Source of the DNA: Bedellia somnulentella
Lineage: Eukaryota > Arthropoda > Insecta > Lepidoptera > Bedelliidae
Assembly (NCBI GenBank): GCA_963576735.1
Contig: OY755190.1
Location: forward strand, 2,039,695-2,103,694
Length of the DNA stretch: 64,000 bases
Direction: 5' to 3'
In this document: in pieces, positions 1-10,800 of the stretch
Numbering within the stretch: position 1 is the first letter of the stretch
How the letters are laid out: every line of letters starts with the position of its first letter
Notes under the pieces: model-generated
What the model saw: the letters and a program-made list of their open reading frames with translations, nothing else
What the model was told of the DNA's origin: nothing
Databases searched by the model: none
Position numbers and translations under genes: made by a program

Positions 1-150
1 AGAGATTATCGTTCGCCATTTCGTACGATCCTGGATAATCTCGAGCACCATTTACTTCAATGTTTAAAACGCAAACTTTTCAATTTCCCATCCTCATTTG
101 ATCTAAGTGTGTCCTCTGCGATCGTCCTCTAATGACATTACCATCCGAAT
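1..150 (-). mobile_element. LINE C (RTE-type) 3' end fragment
   Basis: Read on the minus strand the translation contains GRPRRTHLDQ and later QDRTKWR, the C-terminal signature of the RTE-type reverse transcriptase found in many places in this window. It is truncated by the window edge and interrupted by stops. Confidence 0.6.
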
Positions 151-256
151 CGTGTTAAGTCTTAGTAGCTTAATAAGAAAATGTTCTGTTTTAAATGCAA
201 TAGCTGTGGGTTCATGTTCCAAATATAACCTTTAATAATGTGTATTTTTTTTGTAG

Positions 257-634
257 CGACATGATAGTCCAGTGGGTAGAACACCCGCCCGAAAAACAGA
301 AGGGCGTGAGTTCCAATCCTGGGACGGGCCCACACCAATTTGTCCTTTCTAAAGTCATATGTGTGGTTAATTTATCATGGTTGCTAACGGTGAGGGAAAA
401 CATCGTGAGAACCCACATGGCTGAGTTGTAGTTAGTCATGTGACAGTGTATTCGTACAAAACGGCGATAGGCCTGACCCCTATCACGTGAGTACACTGTC
501 TAAGCAAAACGTGGGTACCTTCTCTGGAAACTAGATGGCGCTTGCCATGTGAGTTCAGGAGTATTGGTACCTCTGCCAACCCCTTCGGGGATAAACGGCG
601 TGAACGTTTATGTAATATGTTATGTTATGTTATT
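257..634 (+). mobile_element. SINE B, full-length, tRNA-derived
   Basis: The head resembles a tRNA: an A-box-like GATAGTCCAGTGGGTAGA and a B-box-like GAGTTCCAATCC. The body contains the conserved CCCTATCACGTGAGTACACTGTC block and the tail is (ATGTT)n. A T-rich direct repeat flanks it on both sides, fitting a target-site duplication. This copy belongs to a variant (also at 62547-62766) in which the segment before the tail reads CTAGATGGCGCTTGCC instead of the usual CACCAGGTGACAAAGTCACG. It is non-coding; short open frames in it are incidental. Confidence 0.8.
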
Positions 635-662
635 TTTTTTGTCTTGTAGGTGAGTGTAGGTC

Positions 663-916
663 GCCGTGTAGTGTCGGCTTAGAATAACACCACCCCATTT
701 CTACCCGTGGGTGATCGTAAGAGGCGACTAAGGTTATAGGGGCTTTTTAAGTGATTTTTGGGCGATGTGGTTGGAGACCCGTCACCAAAAATATTTATTA
801 TTACTATCTTTTCCCCACTCAACTTCCAGAAGTGGCTGAGGAATTTCTCATTCCAAAGCTCTGGCTACACCGGTAAGGGATTTATAGCCGTTAGAATATT
901 TATGAATATGTATGTG
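663..916 (+). mobile_element. SINE A copy
   Basis: It starts with the GTGTAGTGTCGGCTTAGAAT head, carries the GTAAGAGGCGACTAAGG and GGGCGATGTGGTTGGAGACC blocks, and ends in a degenerate TATG tail. The variant GTGATCGTAAGAG places it with the copies at 10413 and 59989. Confidence 0.8.
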
Positions 917-1035
917 ATATATTTATTTAAGTGTTCAATGAAAACTCATATGGGTGAGTTATGTCATGATAAGTTATATCACTGGCCCACATCAGGGGTG
1001 TACACTGTACAGTACACTATCCTGAATAAATAAAT

Positions 1036-1215
1036 ATACGGACCTTTTATACACTGATCAAGTTAGCCTCGAACTAAGTAGAACTTGTATTATGGGATAC
1101 TAACTCAACAATACATTAAATATAATATAAAACACATATAAATAACATTTATGCTCATTACGTAAATGTTGCTCTCAGCGGGTATCGAACATGCAACCGC
1201 CGGACCGAGCAGCTA
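1036..1215 (-). mobile_element. SINE F (tRNA-related) copy
   Basis: It contains TATTATGGGATACTAACTCA at one end and, at the other, a tRNA-like B-box region in minus orientation (CGGGTATCGAACATGC). Related copies lie at 18612 and 53063. It is diverged and has no intact cloverleaf. Confidence 0.6.
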
Positions 1216-1290
1216 GTAGACGTAGGAGATGGAAGAAATCATAAGAAAACTGATATGGATGAGTTATATCAATTGCGCACATCAGGGGTG

Positions 1291-1540
1291 TACATACATA
1301 CATACATATGCTCACGGCTATATTTCCCTAGAAGGGGTAGCCAGAGCTAAGGAATTATAAATCCCTCAGCCACTTTTGGAAGTTGAGTGGGGAAAAGATG
1401 GTAAAAATAAAGGTTTTTGGTGGTGGGTCTCCAACCGCATCGCCCAAAAATCCAATAAAAAGCCCCAATACCCTTAGTCGCCTCTTACGACACCCGTGGG
1501 TAGAAAGGGGTAGCGACATTCTAAGCCGGCACACACGGCT
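1291..1540 (-). mobile_element. SINE A copy with target duplication
   Basis: A complete minus-orientation copy, from the CATA-repeat tail to the GCCGGC head. GGGGTGTAC is present immediately on both sides, so the target duplication is readable. An almost uninterrupted antisense frame runs through it, as in several other copies. Confidence 0.85.
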
Positions 1541-2559
1541 GTACGGGGTGTACACTATCCTAAATATAAGTGATTGCTCTGATGACCTGGAAAAAAAAAT
1601 ACAAGTGATGTCCTGTAAAAGCAGAAAATATACTAAGTCAGTCATGAAAGGTCATGTGACCAGGGAGCGACCGTACCTAAGCGCTTGCCGTTATGAGAAT
1701 TTTTGTTGATGTATTTATTATATACATACATATACTCACAGCTATAAATCTTTAGAAGGATTATCTAAATCTTCGCAATGAAAAGTATTTATTAGACTGA
1801 TATTTTTACGCTAATCCTTTCGAGAGGGTTTCGAGACGAAACCCTTTTATTTGTTGGGTATGCGTTATGTAAGCCTTTCATTTAATTAAGCTTTCCCTTA
1901 ATTGTTTTTCCTATACATTGGAATACTAATTAACCCCTTGGGTGGTTTGCTGCTGGCCCTATGGCCCGGGGACCAGTCAGTTTGATATTGCTCCTTATCG
2001 CCTAAACAAGTCGTACATTTTTTTTTTGCAGAATCTCCACTTGTTATTCAGAACTACTATGACCCACCTCTGCCAGCCCTTTAAGGATATACAGCGTACA
2101 TAAGTATGACTACCCCTTTTTGGGATTTATGGCCGTAAGTATATGTATGTATAAGTATATTCCAATCTCAGCCTCAATTCAAAAACATTTGCTGCCACTC
2201 ATAAATCAATATTGAAGAGCTGTGACCCGGGCTCTTTATACCAGTACAATGCAAATATTGAGGAATGCTCGTACGCAATACTTCACATCTTACCGGTTTT
2301 GAGGCACTCCTCGTGACCCGAATAGCACTTTCTTCGGTCAGGTGGCTCATTTAAATATTTAGCAGCCTTATTATTAACATCGCAAGTTGTTTATCGCAGC
2401 GAGTTTTTAGTTTTGGCATAGAATTCGGATCAAGATTTTTGTGAGATTACTGTGAATGACTGTTACTAGTTGTAAAAACTGGCTAAGTGCACACTATACA
2501 TGTCTATCTGTTGCCGTTATTAATGTCGAATTAAAGGAGGATATAAATACTATCATAAA
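1541..2559. other. Intergenic, small repeat fragments only
   Basis: Apart from a 3' scrap of SINE A (about 1722-1775, minus) and a mixed SINE tail at about 2071-2155, nothing could be recognised here. Confidence 0.5.
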
Positions 2560-2668
2560 CATTGGTACTCTGAACACCAGGGGACGAAGTCACGTGCTGT
2601 TCAGAGGTATTAGTACCACTGCCTTCGGGGATAAACGGCGCGGCGTAAACGTTTGAGTTGAGTTGAGA
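2560..2668 (+). mobile_element. SINE B 3' fragment
   Basis: Only the last third is present, from GGTACTCTGAACACCAGG through CTTCGGGGATAAACGGCG to a GAGTT-type tail. Confidence 0.65.
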
Positions 2669-2944
2669 AATAAATGCTAAAAACGTTTGTTTGAGATTAT
2701 AGCCACGTTAAATTTTTGTAATAACTTTTTCAGTTTATGTATTGTTATAGCAGCAAGAGAAATACATCTGAGGAAATAACAATTGTCTATCACGGTTCAT
2801 GAAATAAAACTTGTCCGCAGACGGACGGACGGACGGATATTTCACTATCTGTAGTGAAGAATCAGTAATAGAATAGACGATAAAAAATGGTAGCTTAGTG
2901 TAAAATAATACAGCTTTAGATTGATGCAAGAGACATTGATCCAA

Positions 2945-3115
2945 AAGTAAAATTTATTTTTCAAAATTATTGTAAAAACTATAATTTTTTTAACGTCAAT
3001 ATTTTTAAATTTACTCATTAATCCGCTGCTTCGGAAGGTGTTCGTAAAGAGAAGAAGCAACAAAGAAACTCTTTACATTCACATTTTTTCATTTACAAAT
3101 TTAATTCTTGATTAA
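2945..3115 (-). mobile_element. LINE 3' end, same family as 56234-57970
   Basis: In minus orientation it matches the region after the reverse-transcriptase frame at 57.8 kb: AAAGAGTTTCTTTGTTGCTTC, then GAACACCTTCCGAAGCA, then TTTTGAAAAATAAA. Only the 3' untranslated part is present, so this is a strongly 5'-truncated insertion. Confidence 0.6.
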
Positions 3116-3251
3116 GTTTCTCTGTTTTTTTTTGCAGTCGAGAAGGTAAGAGAAAATCGTAAGTGCTGCAGAGTCCACAATCATATGGTTGTGATACTGT
3201 ACCATATCAAAGTGGACACTTCTGGACCAAATAGTGGGTTTGCTCAAAAGG

Positions 3252-3375
3252 GCAGGCGTTCGAAGTATCAAGAATAAAAGACCATGTATGACAAGTTTTG
3301 ACGTAAACGGAGCTAGAGAAGTTTGTCAGGATCGTACAAAAAAGTCTACCCAATTGTGAATTAATGGTATGAGTA
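3252..3375 (+). mobile_element. LINE C 3' end fragment
   Basis: GCAGGCGTTCGAAGTATCAA followed by GAATAAAAGACCATGTATGA and GTTTGTCAGGATCGTAC match the 3' coding end of the RTE-type LINE. It is diverged. Confidence 0.6.
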
Positions 3376-3529
3376 TAAAACTCAAAGTGTATCCGTACGA
3401 CCTTTTCTTTTTATTGTAGTAAGTGGCTTACCTAAGACACAAAAGGTATACTTCTACGGCTAAAAAAAATTATGGTTCCGAGGGTGCCTAATTGATAATG
3501 ATTATTTTGTTTCTATATTAGTTTCATAT

Positions 3530-3776
3530 GCTGTGTAGTGCCGGCTTAGAATAGCACTACCCCATTTCTTCTGGTGGGTGTACGTAATAGGCGACTAACG
3601 GTATTGGGAGCTTTTAAGGGATTTTTGGGCGATGCGGTTGGAGACCTATCACCAACAACCTTTATTTTACCATCTTTTCCCCACACAAGTTTCCAAAAGT
3701 GGCTGAGAAATTTCTTATTCCTTGGCTCTGGCTACCCCTTCTAGGGATTTATAGACGTGAGTATATGTATGTATAT
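3530..3776 (+). mobile_element. SINE A copy
   Basis: Full length from CTGTGTAGTGCCGGCTT to GTATATGTATGTAT, with all internal blocks present. Confidence 0.85.
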
Positions 3777-4461
3777 TGGTTTTAAAATAAAACAAACATA
3801 TCAATATACAAACAGTTATATATTTCGACACATTGTCAACTTACAAATATTAGGTACCAATTTATCTTTACAACATAACAATACTATTCATTTTCATATA
3901 ATACTATAACATACAATGGATATGAAGATATTAGGAGATATTTATTAAAAATACATATAAAAAAATTATCAGGAATAATTCCACACTTAATAATATAATT
4001 CCAAATAAAAACATGTCATAACAAATCATTTAAAATGTACTTACAAAAAAAAAATACCTTTTAATTCCTTGCTCTTTCAATAGAAAATAATAAACCTTAA
4101 ATTAACTGTTTAATTATACCTGATATAATAAATGATCACCATTTTTCCATTAATAAGATAAAAGTTAAATGAATTAAAAAGACATACCTCTCCATCAATA
4201 TCAAACAGAATGACAGAGAGACCGATACATATTATTTATCAAATAACTTTAACTCGACTAAAGAACAAATGATTCTTAAATATACGAAAAAAACTGCAGA
4301 TCCAGTACCCTATACAGTGTGACTAGAATATTACAGACATAAAAAAGGTGCTCAAAACTTGATGATGAATTGTAACAAATTATTTATTGTTCAGGCCTGA
4401 TAAAATTACCATATGTCCTACTTATACAACGATGTAAAATAATTAAAAATGTTTATGATTC
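3777..4461. other. Intergenic, nothing recognised
   Basis: Very AT-rich sequence with no coding signal and no recognised repeat. Confidence 0.5.
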
Positions 4462-4464
4462 TAA

Positions 4465-4685
4465 AGGTGCTCTCTCACCGGGAGCATTCACGTTCTGTAA
4501 TATTACAGATTCGTCTTTGAGTATTACATCACAATAATACCTCCCTTACTTACGAGCATTCGCGAGTAAACATACATATATCATTACAAGGTATATTGTA
4601 ATGCTCGGTTCTCCTCCTTCACTGATGTAATGCTCAAATCTGTAACGTTACATTACACGGGAATGCTACCGGTGAGGGAGCACCT
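4465..4685. mobile_element. MITE with 3-bp TSD (PIF/Harbinger-like)
   Basis: The ends are inverted copies: AGGTGCTCTCTCACCGGGAG at the left against CTACCGGTGAGGGAGCACCT at the right, continuing into CTGTAA-type repeats. TAA lies directly outside both ends (4462-4464 and 4686-4688). A 3-bp TWA duplication is typical of PIF/Harbinger elements. At 221 bp it is non-coding. Class assignment is inference. Confidence 0.75.
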
Positions 4686-4688
4686 TAA

Positions 4689-6937
4689 GCATATCTATGA
4701 TGTATGAATATATATATTAACCTGTGACTTCCCGAGCACTAGCGAAAGACAAGTACCATCAAAACCCGGGAACATTAGAATTATTTGTAAAATAAAAACT
4801 AAATTAAAATTTGTAAAATAAAAAAAAATAAAGAAATAGGGGGTTGATTCGAACACGGTAAGCTGGTCATCGGCGGCTCCACGGGGAGCCATCGGGGTTT
4901 GACGGTACTTTTGCTTCTGGCTAATCTGGGAGCCGGCGGGACGTGAAAGGTTAATAGTGTTATATCGGCCTTTGAAAATATATCGAATGAGTGTGAAAAA
5001 TGAATGGTTTTTATTTAATAATGATAATTAAATGCAACCCGTGTTACATCTATATTATATTTAAAGCATTTACAAGCATAAATGAATGTGAAGGTTTTAA
5101 AATCATGGAGATGTTTCTACAAAATAACTTTATCTTTAAAACAAACTTATGGCCACCTGATGTTCTTATTTTCTGTGATTAATTTCACATTTTAATGATA
5201 ACTCATTAAAACCCTACTCACATTATAGATCAGACAGTTTATTTTGCTATAGTCGTCTAAATTATCATAAATAAAGACATTAATTTTTTCCCGCTCATTT
5301 AAAGATTAAAGTACCTAAGAAGAAACATGCCCCCGTTTTAAAATATTAAAATTAATTGTATACATCGAAGTGTGACCGTTTAAGAGTATTTTGAAGAAGA
5401 AGTAAACGCAAACATTGGAATGATAGTTACGTTAAGTTAAGTTAGTTATTCGCAGTCTGAGTGCTACTAGTCTAACGTAAAATATATAAAGTAAAAAAAG
5501 GCTTATAACTTTAAATGTTTTGAGTCCTTCACAAAAACAGGGATCTATCAAAACGAAGAGAAATAGGGATTGAATAAATACAACTATTCCTCTATAGTCT
5601 ATTTTAAGACAACTGTCACCTAGTATTAAGAAGTTGATTATGTTTTTCTATTTTATATAAGAATTCTTAAAAGTTTACTCGTGAAATTGAATTGGATATT
5701 ATATTATTTTATTGTCTATATAAGACTATCAGAGATATTAATCAAAAATAAATTACTCATCATAATTTTGGTAACTTGCTAAATACTATTTACTGGAAGT
5801 ATAAGTACAGAAACTAGAAAAAACTATAGACGACATATTAAAAAAACGAAATATTAACTTGTAGATTAAATAACTTTGTTCATTCTATTAATCATTTACT
5901 CATTCGTTCAGTATATTTGAATGGGATTGAAAACAAAAACAAAATGTCGCTTCTGACGTTACTTTTATGATATTTCCCACCAATTTTACTTTACTATTTT
6001 AATTTCGAAGACAGATATGTTCCTAGCTCATTGTTTGGTCCAAAAGAGTCCTACAAAAAAAAAACAATGGCACTTTTTAAACAGCACCTAAGTTTTACAT
6101 AGAGACTGACGTGTGACAAGAGCAACACACTTTCTTATGCCTAAAAATAATTTATTACCAAAGAACATTCAGACACTAGGAGATTATTCATTTATTAATC
6201 ATTTTAACCTTTGACATTGTTACAATGTTATTCATAAAAAAATATTTAATTAAGACCTATAGATATTATGCTTATATTCTACGTTTTGTCATCTTAGAAA
6301 GTCTCGTTACATTATAAATAAAAGGCTACACTGCCAGAAGCATTGCAAAATCAAAAGTAAATCCCAGTTATTTGAATGTTTTTCATTAATACCACTTCCG
6401 AATTTTAACAGAAACACAGCCCTTTAAAAGATACATTCAAAACCATCTTTTCACCCAGTTAAAGAATAGAATAACAAGTTGTACAACTAAGCGAGTGCTG
6501 TCAAGCTAACATAGACGACACAAATCCTACTTAACCATAATAATAATAACATACATACATATATCATGTCAATTGACTATTTAGTTAAAACGAATCGATG
6601 TCACTTATAAAAATTACTGTTAAATTATATGTTGCTAATAACGTTTCATTACGATAGGAGATATATTAAAATTGCGTCACTTAAGTATTCTTTGCAGATA
6701 CTCAAGTAATATCGAACTAACATTTGAGTTGAGAAACAACATCAAATGTGGCTGATATGAAAAAAACATAGATTTCCCACGAAAAGGATATTCATAATTT
6801 GATTTGATTAATAATTAAATTGGGTCTATTTTTTTCCATATTGTGGTGATAACACTATAAATATGTCATGTTAACAAGTTGCATCATATTTACCACATTA
6901 CTTTTAAAATATTAGACAAAAATCACATTCTCATATA
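4689..6937. other. AT-rich intergenic DNA 3' of Rilpl
   Basis: No gene, tRNA or repeat family could be recognised. A small GC-richer patch at about 4860-4940 (CGGCGGCTCCACGGGGAGCC) contains a short hairpin but has no other support. Confidence 0.5.
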
Positions 6938-6943
6938 TTTATT
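6938..6943 (-). terminator. Candidate poly(A) signals for Rilpl
   Basis: AATAAA on the minus strand, about 765 nt after the Rilpl stop codon and about 30 nt after the end of the 271-codon overlapping frame. A second AATAAA lies closer to the stop, at 7375-7380 (minus). The sequence alone does not say which is used. Confidence 0.35.
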
Positions 6944-6975
6944 TTCGAACCCAAATGTTAGTTCAATAAAAACTA

Positions 6976-7791
6976 TTATGTATGATCAACATGTCGAAGC
7001 CAAATCCCGAGTAACATTTCTAGAACTTGACTCAAACACCTATACGTCTCATACATATCCAAATTGTTAGTCTGATCCGACAGCCCATTTCTACCAGACA
7101 CAGCTATCTGTGTAAACATGCTAAAAACTCTACGAAACATCGATCTCTTATTCAACTCTATACTCTCTCTACAATTGTGACAATCACAATGTCTACCTAA
7201 AACTACCGATTTGGAAGATTCTATGGAAAACGGGTCACTTTTGGCAACACTTTCTCTTATATTTCGTACCGTTTTACACATTGGCACTATTCTTTTACTC
7301 ATTTCAAAACCACTCTCATTCAAATCCGTATATGTTTCATCAACAGCTTCGGAGGAGCAATTTCTGCGCAAACATTTATTTTCCTCAACCAATATTCCTA
7401 CCAATCCAGTTACCGACTGCTCGCTTTCAATAGATGTAATACTATTTCTCGCTATCGGAGAAGTTGACACATCCCTAAAATTAACACAAGCCTCACTATT
7501 CATTCCATCACACGACCCAAGAGTCCAAAAAGATTCCGACGAAGCTGAAACATCTTTCATTTGTGACAAGGGTTTAAACTCTTCAATACTGCCTACCGAC
7601 TTCGATCTTTTAGGATTGTAGAGCCATTGGTTAATTTCTTGGTTATCTAGATTGAGGCTTAGTAGTTCTTGCCGAAGGTTTATGTGGGTGTGTCTGCGAT
7701 TGGGTTTAGGCTGTGGTAGTTGCGGTTGTAGAGGCCATTTTGTTAGCAAATGTTGAGAGAGATCGTCGTGGGAACCCACCCATTCCGACAT
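6976..7791 (-). CDS. 271-codon open frame overlapping the last Rilpl exon
   Basis: This ATG-initiated frame starts inside the terminal Rilpl exon in a different frame and runs through what should be 3' UTR. It encodes a polar, serine-rich protein with no recognised domain, a Cys/His cluster (HCDCHNC, around residue 200) and a more hydrophobic C-terminus. A frame this long is improbable by chance in DNA of this composition. Three readings are possible: an alternative Rilpl C-terminus reached by using an acceptor at 7807 (AAG) instead of 7817 (CAG), which would join exon 7 in phase and give about 623 residues; a second cistron; or chance. The short ending is clearly the conserved one, so this is not part of the main product. 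Confidence 0.3.
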   Translation of the reverse strand: MSEWVGSHDDLSQHLLTKWPLQPQLPQPKPNRRHTHINLRQELLSLNLDNQEINQWLYNPKRSKSVGSIEEFKPLSQMKDVSASSESFWTLGSCDGMNSEACVNFRDVSTSPIARNSITSIESEQSVTGLVGILVEENKCLRRNCSSEAVDETYTDLNESGFEMSKRIVPMCKTVRNIRESVAKSDPFSIESSKSVVLGRHCDCHNCRESIELNKRSMFRRVFSMFTQIAVSGRNGLSDQTNNLDMYETYRCLSQVLEMLLGIWLRHVDHT

Positions 7792-7817
7792 CAGGCTCTG
7801 TAAAGAGCTTGCGAAAA
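7706..7817 (-). CDS. Rilpl: Rilpl coding exon 8 (C-terminus)
   Basis: The acceptor is TTGCAG before 7817. One base completes the Phe codon split with exon 7, giving SGIRK-F-FRKLFTEP and then FPRRSLSTFANKMA before a TAA at 7708-7706. This basic SGIRKFFRKLF tail is what I remember of the Drosophila homologue, which fixes the frame. An alternative AAG acceptor 10 nt downstream would shift into the 271-codon frame. Confidence 0.9.
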
Positions 7818-10800
7818 CTGCAAGCGAATATTTTATTAGTTTGGTGATTATTTTTACAGTTTAGTGAGTGATTATTGGGTTAGTAGTGTTGGAGTTAGTT
7901 AATTCTAGGTTTGAGTAGGAGAATTTGTAGGGGTTTTGGAATAAACGGGTTAAGTAAGGGATGACTGGTAGCATAAAATAAAGCGAGGGTTAATAATAAT
8001 AAGCAGTTGACTTTTACAAGGGTAGTTAAATTTCCCTAGTATACTACTCACTAAGATCTTTATGTTTTAATTCAATGTATGAATTAATATATATTTCAAC
8101 GTAAAGAAAAAACAGAACTTAGTTATTGAAAATCGCTAAAATATTCTGAGTACCTACTTTTAATACTTTTTTATACAATAAACTAATTACACTAAATTCG
8201 GTGTTTACTTATTGTGAAGGCACAATTTCCCAAATTGAGCAAGGACACGATTGCAAGCTCATGTTCTTCTAAACGGTTTTTTTATATTGGAATAATACTA
8301 TAAATACTAGGAATATATTTTGGAATTTTATCGAATCCTTAAGTCATCATGTCTCTACGACTCATGGTCTTTACGAAGAGATTAATATCGTTATATCGTG
8401 TAATAAACCATGTTTCACCTAACCTACCTACCATCAATCCCCCCCCCCACAAATTCCCCTACTCAACCCAGAAGGTTCTACAAAGTACCTCTTGGAAACG
8501 TCTCGCTTGCCCAGAATGGGATACAGCCTTACAGCTTTAATTCAGTTCCAAGGGCCGAAAGAGATCCTCGGAGGCGGCGACCTTCGGCCTTCGATCTTCG
8601 TCGTGGCCGCAAACCAAAACCTAACGTTGAAATTAGGACTAACTTAAAATTGGAAATAAAAAAAAATATGGATAGTTTTTTGGGATAAAAAAAATGTGAA
8701 TTTTTGGGCGGAAAATATATTGAAATAAAAGGGATATAGTAGAAAAGATATATTTTATATTTTATGGTTTTTTTTGTAGATTTTTTAAGTTTATAAAAAA
8801 TAAGTAATATGGTGAAATAAAAAGTCTTAATTGCAAAAGGAATATTTGAGTAGAAGTAAAGATTCAAATTATGAACAAAATAATAATAATTTTAAGTAAA
8901 AAGAAAATCAATTTGAACAAGGACTATACAGTGAGGAGAAAAACGCAGTGATATAACAAGAGGAAACATTCTGAGATTAAATAAAAATAGTGCGGGTAGA
9001 TAAATAAGTGTGTGCATATTGAAAACTTTTGGCGCAGTTTCAAGCTATTAGAAAAAAAAAATCATGCAACCAGTGAGCTGTGCTTGGTAATTTTTTGATT
9101 TAAACAATTCGATCTCTTTCGGCCCTGGTCGCAAAAAAATAAAACTTACATTACTAAACCGTAATTATAAACTTATATACATTAATTTAAGCGTATAAAA
9201 TCAACACACATGGTTATATTTTTCTGGTTTTAGTCGCTCTATTTAATATTTAAGAAAACGAAAAATATTTAATATATTCCGATTAAACGCTTTCGAAATG
9301 GGATAAACACTTAAATATTTATCGGTTACTTAAATATATATAAAAGCGAACGAAAGCTAGAAAAATATAAATTCATATAGGCAACAGTTTTAACTTAAAG
9401 CTTATAGATCCCGAAACAAATTAGAAGAATAGACATATTGTACCAGAACCAAAACGGAGACGATAAAAGCTCCCTTTACCAACCTAACACCAAGCAGAAT
9501 AGTGAAATAATAAATAATAGAAAATGAGAAATGTACGAGTGTTTGCTGTGTAGTGTCGGCTTAGAATAGCACTACCCCATTTCTTCCGGTGGGTGTACTG
9601 TACGTAAGAGGCGACTAACGGTATAGGGGCTTATTAAGTGATTTTTGGGCGATGCGGTTGGAGACCCATCACCAACAACCTTTATTTCACCATCTTCTCC
9701 CCATGCAACTTCCAAAAGTGGCTGAGGAATTTCTAATTCCTTGGCTCTGGCTACCCCTTCTAGGGATTTATAGCCGTGAGTATATGTATGTATGTAGAAA
9801 TGTACGATTATTCCCAAAATAATAAAAAAGTGTATAAATAAACCCTTTACGAGTCTCTTCAAATAGAAGTGAAATACAACAAAGTTTTTATCATACCTAT
9901 GCCTTAAAGGGATAATAGGTTTTCAAAGTCATAGCTTGTATACAAATACAGTTGTGACTTTGGCCGCCATTGTATATTTTTTTATGCATCAATTTTAATT
10001 GGCAGACAAGTTCTTTAATAATTTGAAAATAATATTTATTTACGAGACTCACGAGTGCAGTAGTAGTTAGCAAAAATATACTGGCCCCAATGTTTACTAA
10101 CTTATAATTTGCATTTATACTTGAGCATGAAAAAATTAATACCGCGATGTAAGATATAAAAGAGACGTCGCTAGCGTGCGAGGAAGTCCCCTATTGTTTG
10201 CGCTGAGCTGTCGCTTAATTCACGGACTAGAAGTCGCTACACCTTTGTTATAGAAAGTTATTAACGTTTTTAATAGCTTTGTTTTTAGATAAAGGAAATC
10301 TCAAATTCAACGTAATGAATAACTAATAATAATTACAAATGACTCCAGCAAACAGTTGAACGCATGTCCCAATCAAGATATATTTTTATTTTTTTCATGC
10401 TCAAGTTTAAATGCTGTGTAGTGTCGGCTTAGAATAACACTACCCCTATTCTACCCGTGGGTGATCGTAAGAGGCGGCTAAGGGTATAGGGGCTTTTCAA
10501 GTGATTTTTGGGCGATGTGGTTGGAGACTTGTCACCAAAAACATTTATTATTACCATCTTTTCCCCACTCAACTTCTAAGAGTGGCTGAGGAATTTCTCA
10601 TTCCAAAGCTCTGGCTACCCCTTTTAAGGAATTATAGCCGTGAGAATATGTATGTATGTTTTAATTAACCCAATAACACATTCAGCATCATGTATAATTT
10701 AAATGAAGACCAAAGCAAATTGTTTTATGTATTTATACGAAATAATTATGTTCAACATGCTACTAAATATACCAGTTTCACCATACCAAATAAAACATGC

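Noticed and set aside
7211..7621. 136-codon plus-strand open frame
   Set aside because: It is the antisense of the 271-codon minus-strand frame and has no features of its own.
8529..8867. 112-codon minus-strand frame
   Set aside because: Composition is dominated by Phe, Tyr, Ile and Lys from AT-rich DNA, with no splice or start context.
9572..9862. 96-codon frame in SINE A treated as a gene
   Set aside because: The same peptide recurs in many SINE A copies. It is repeat sequence, noted as a finding instead.
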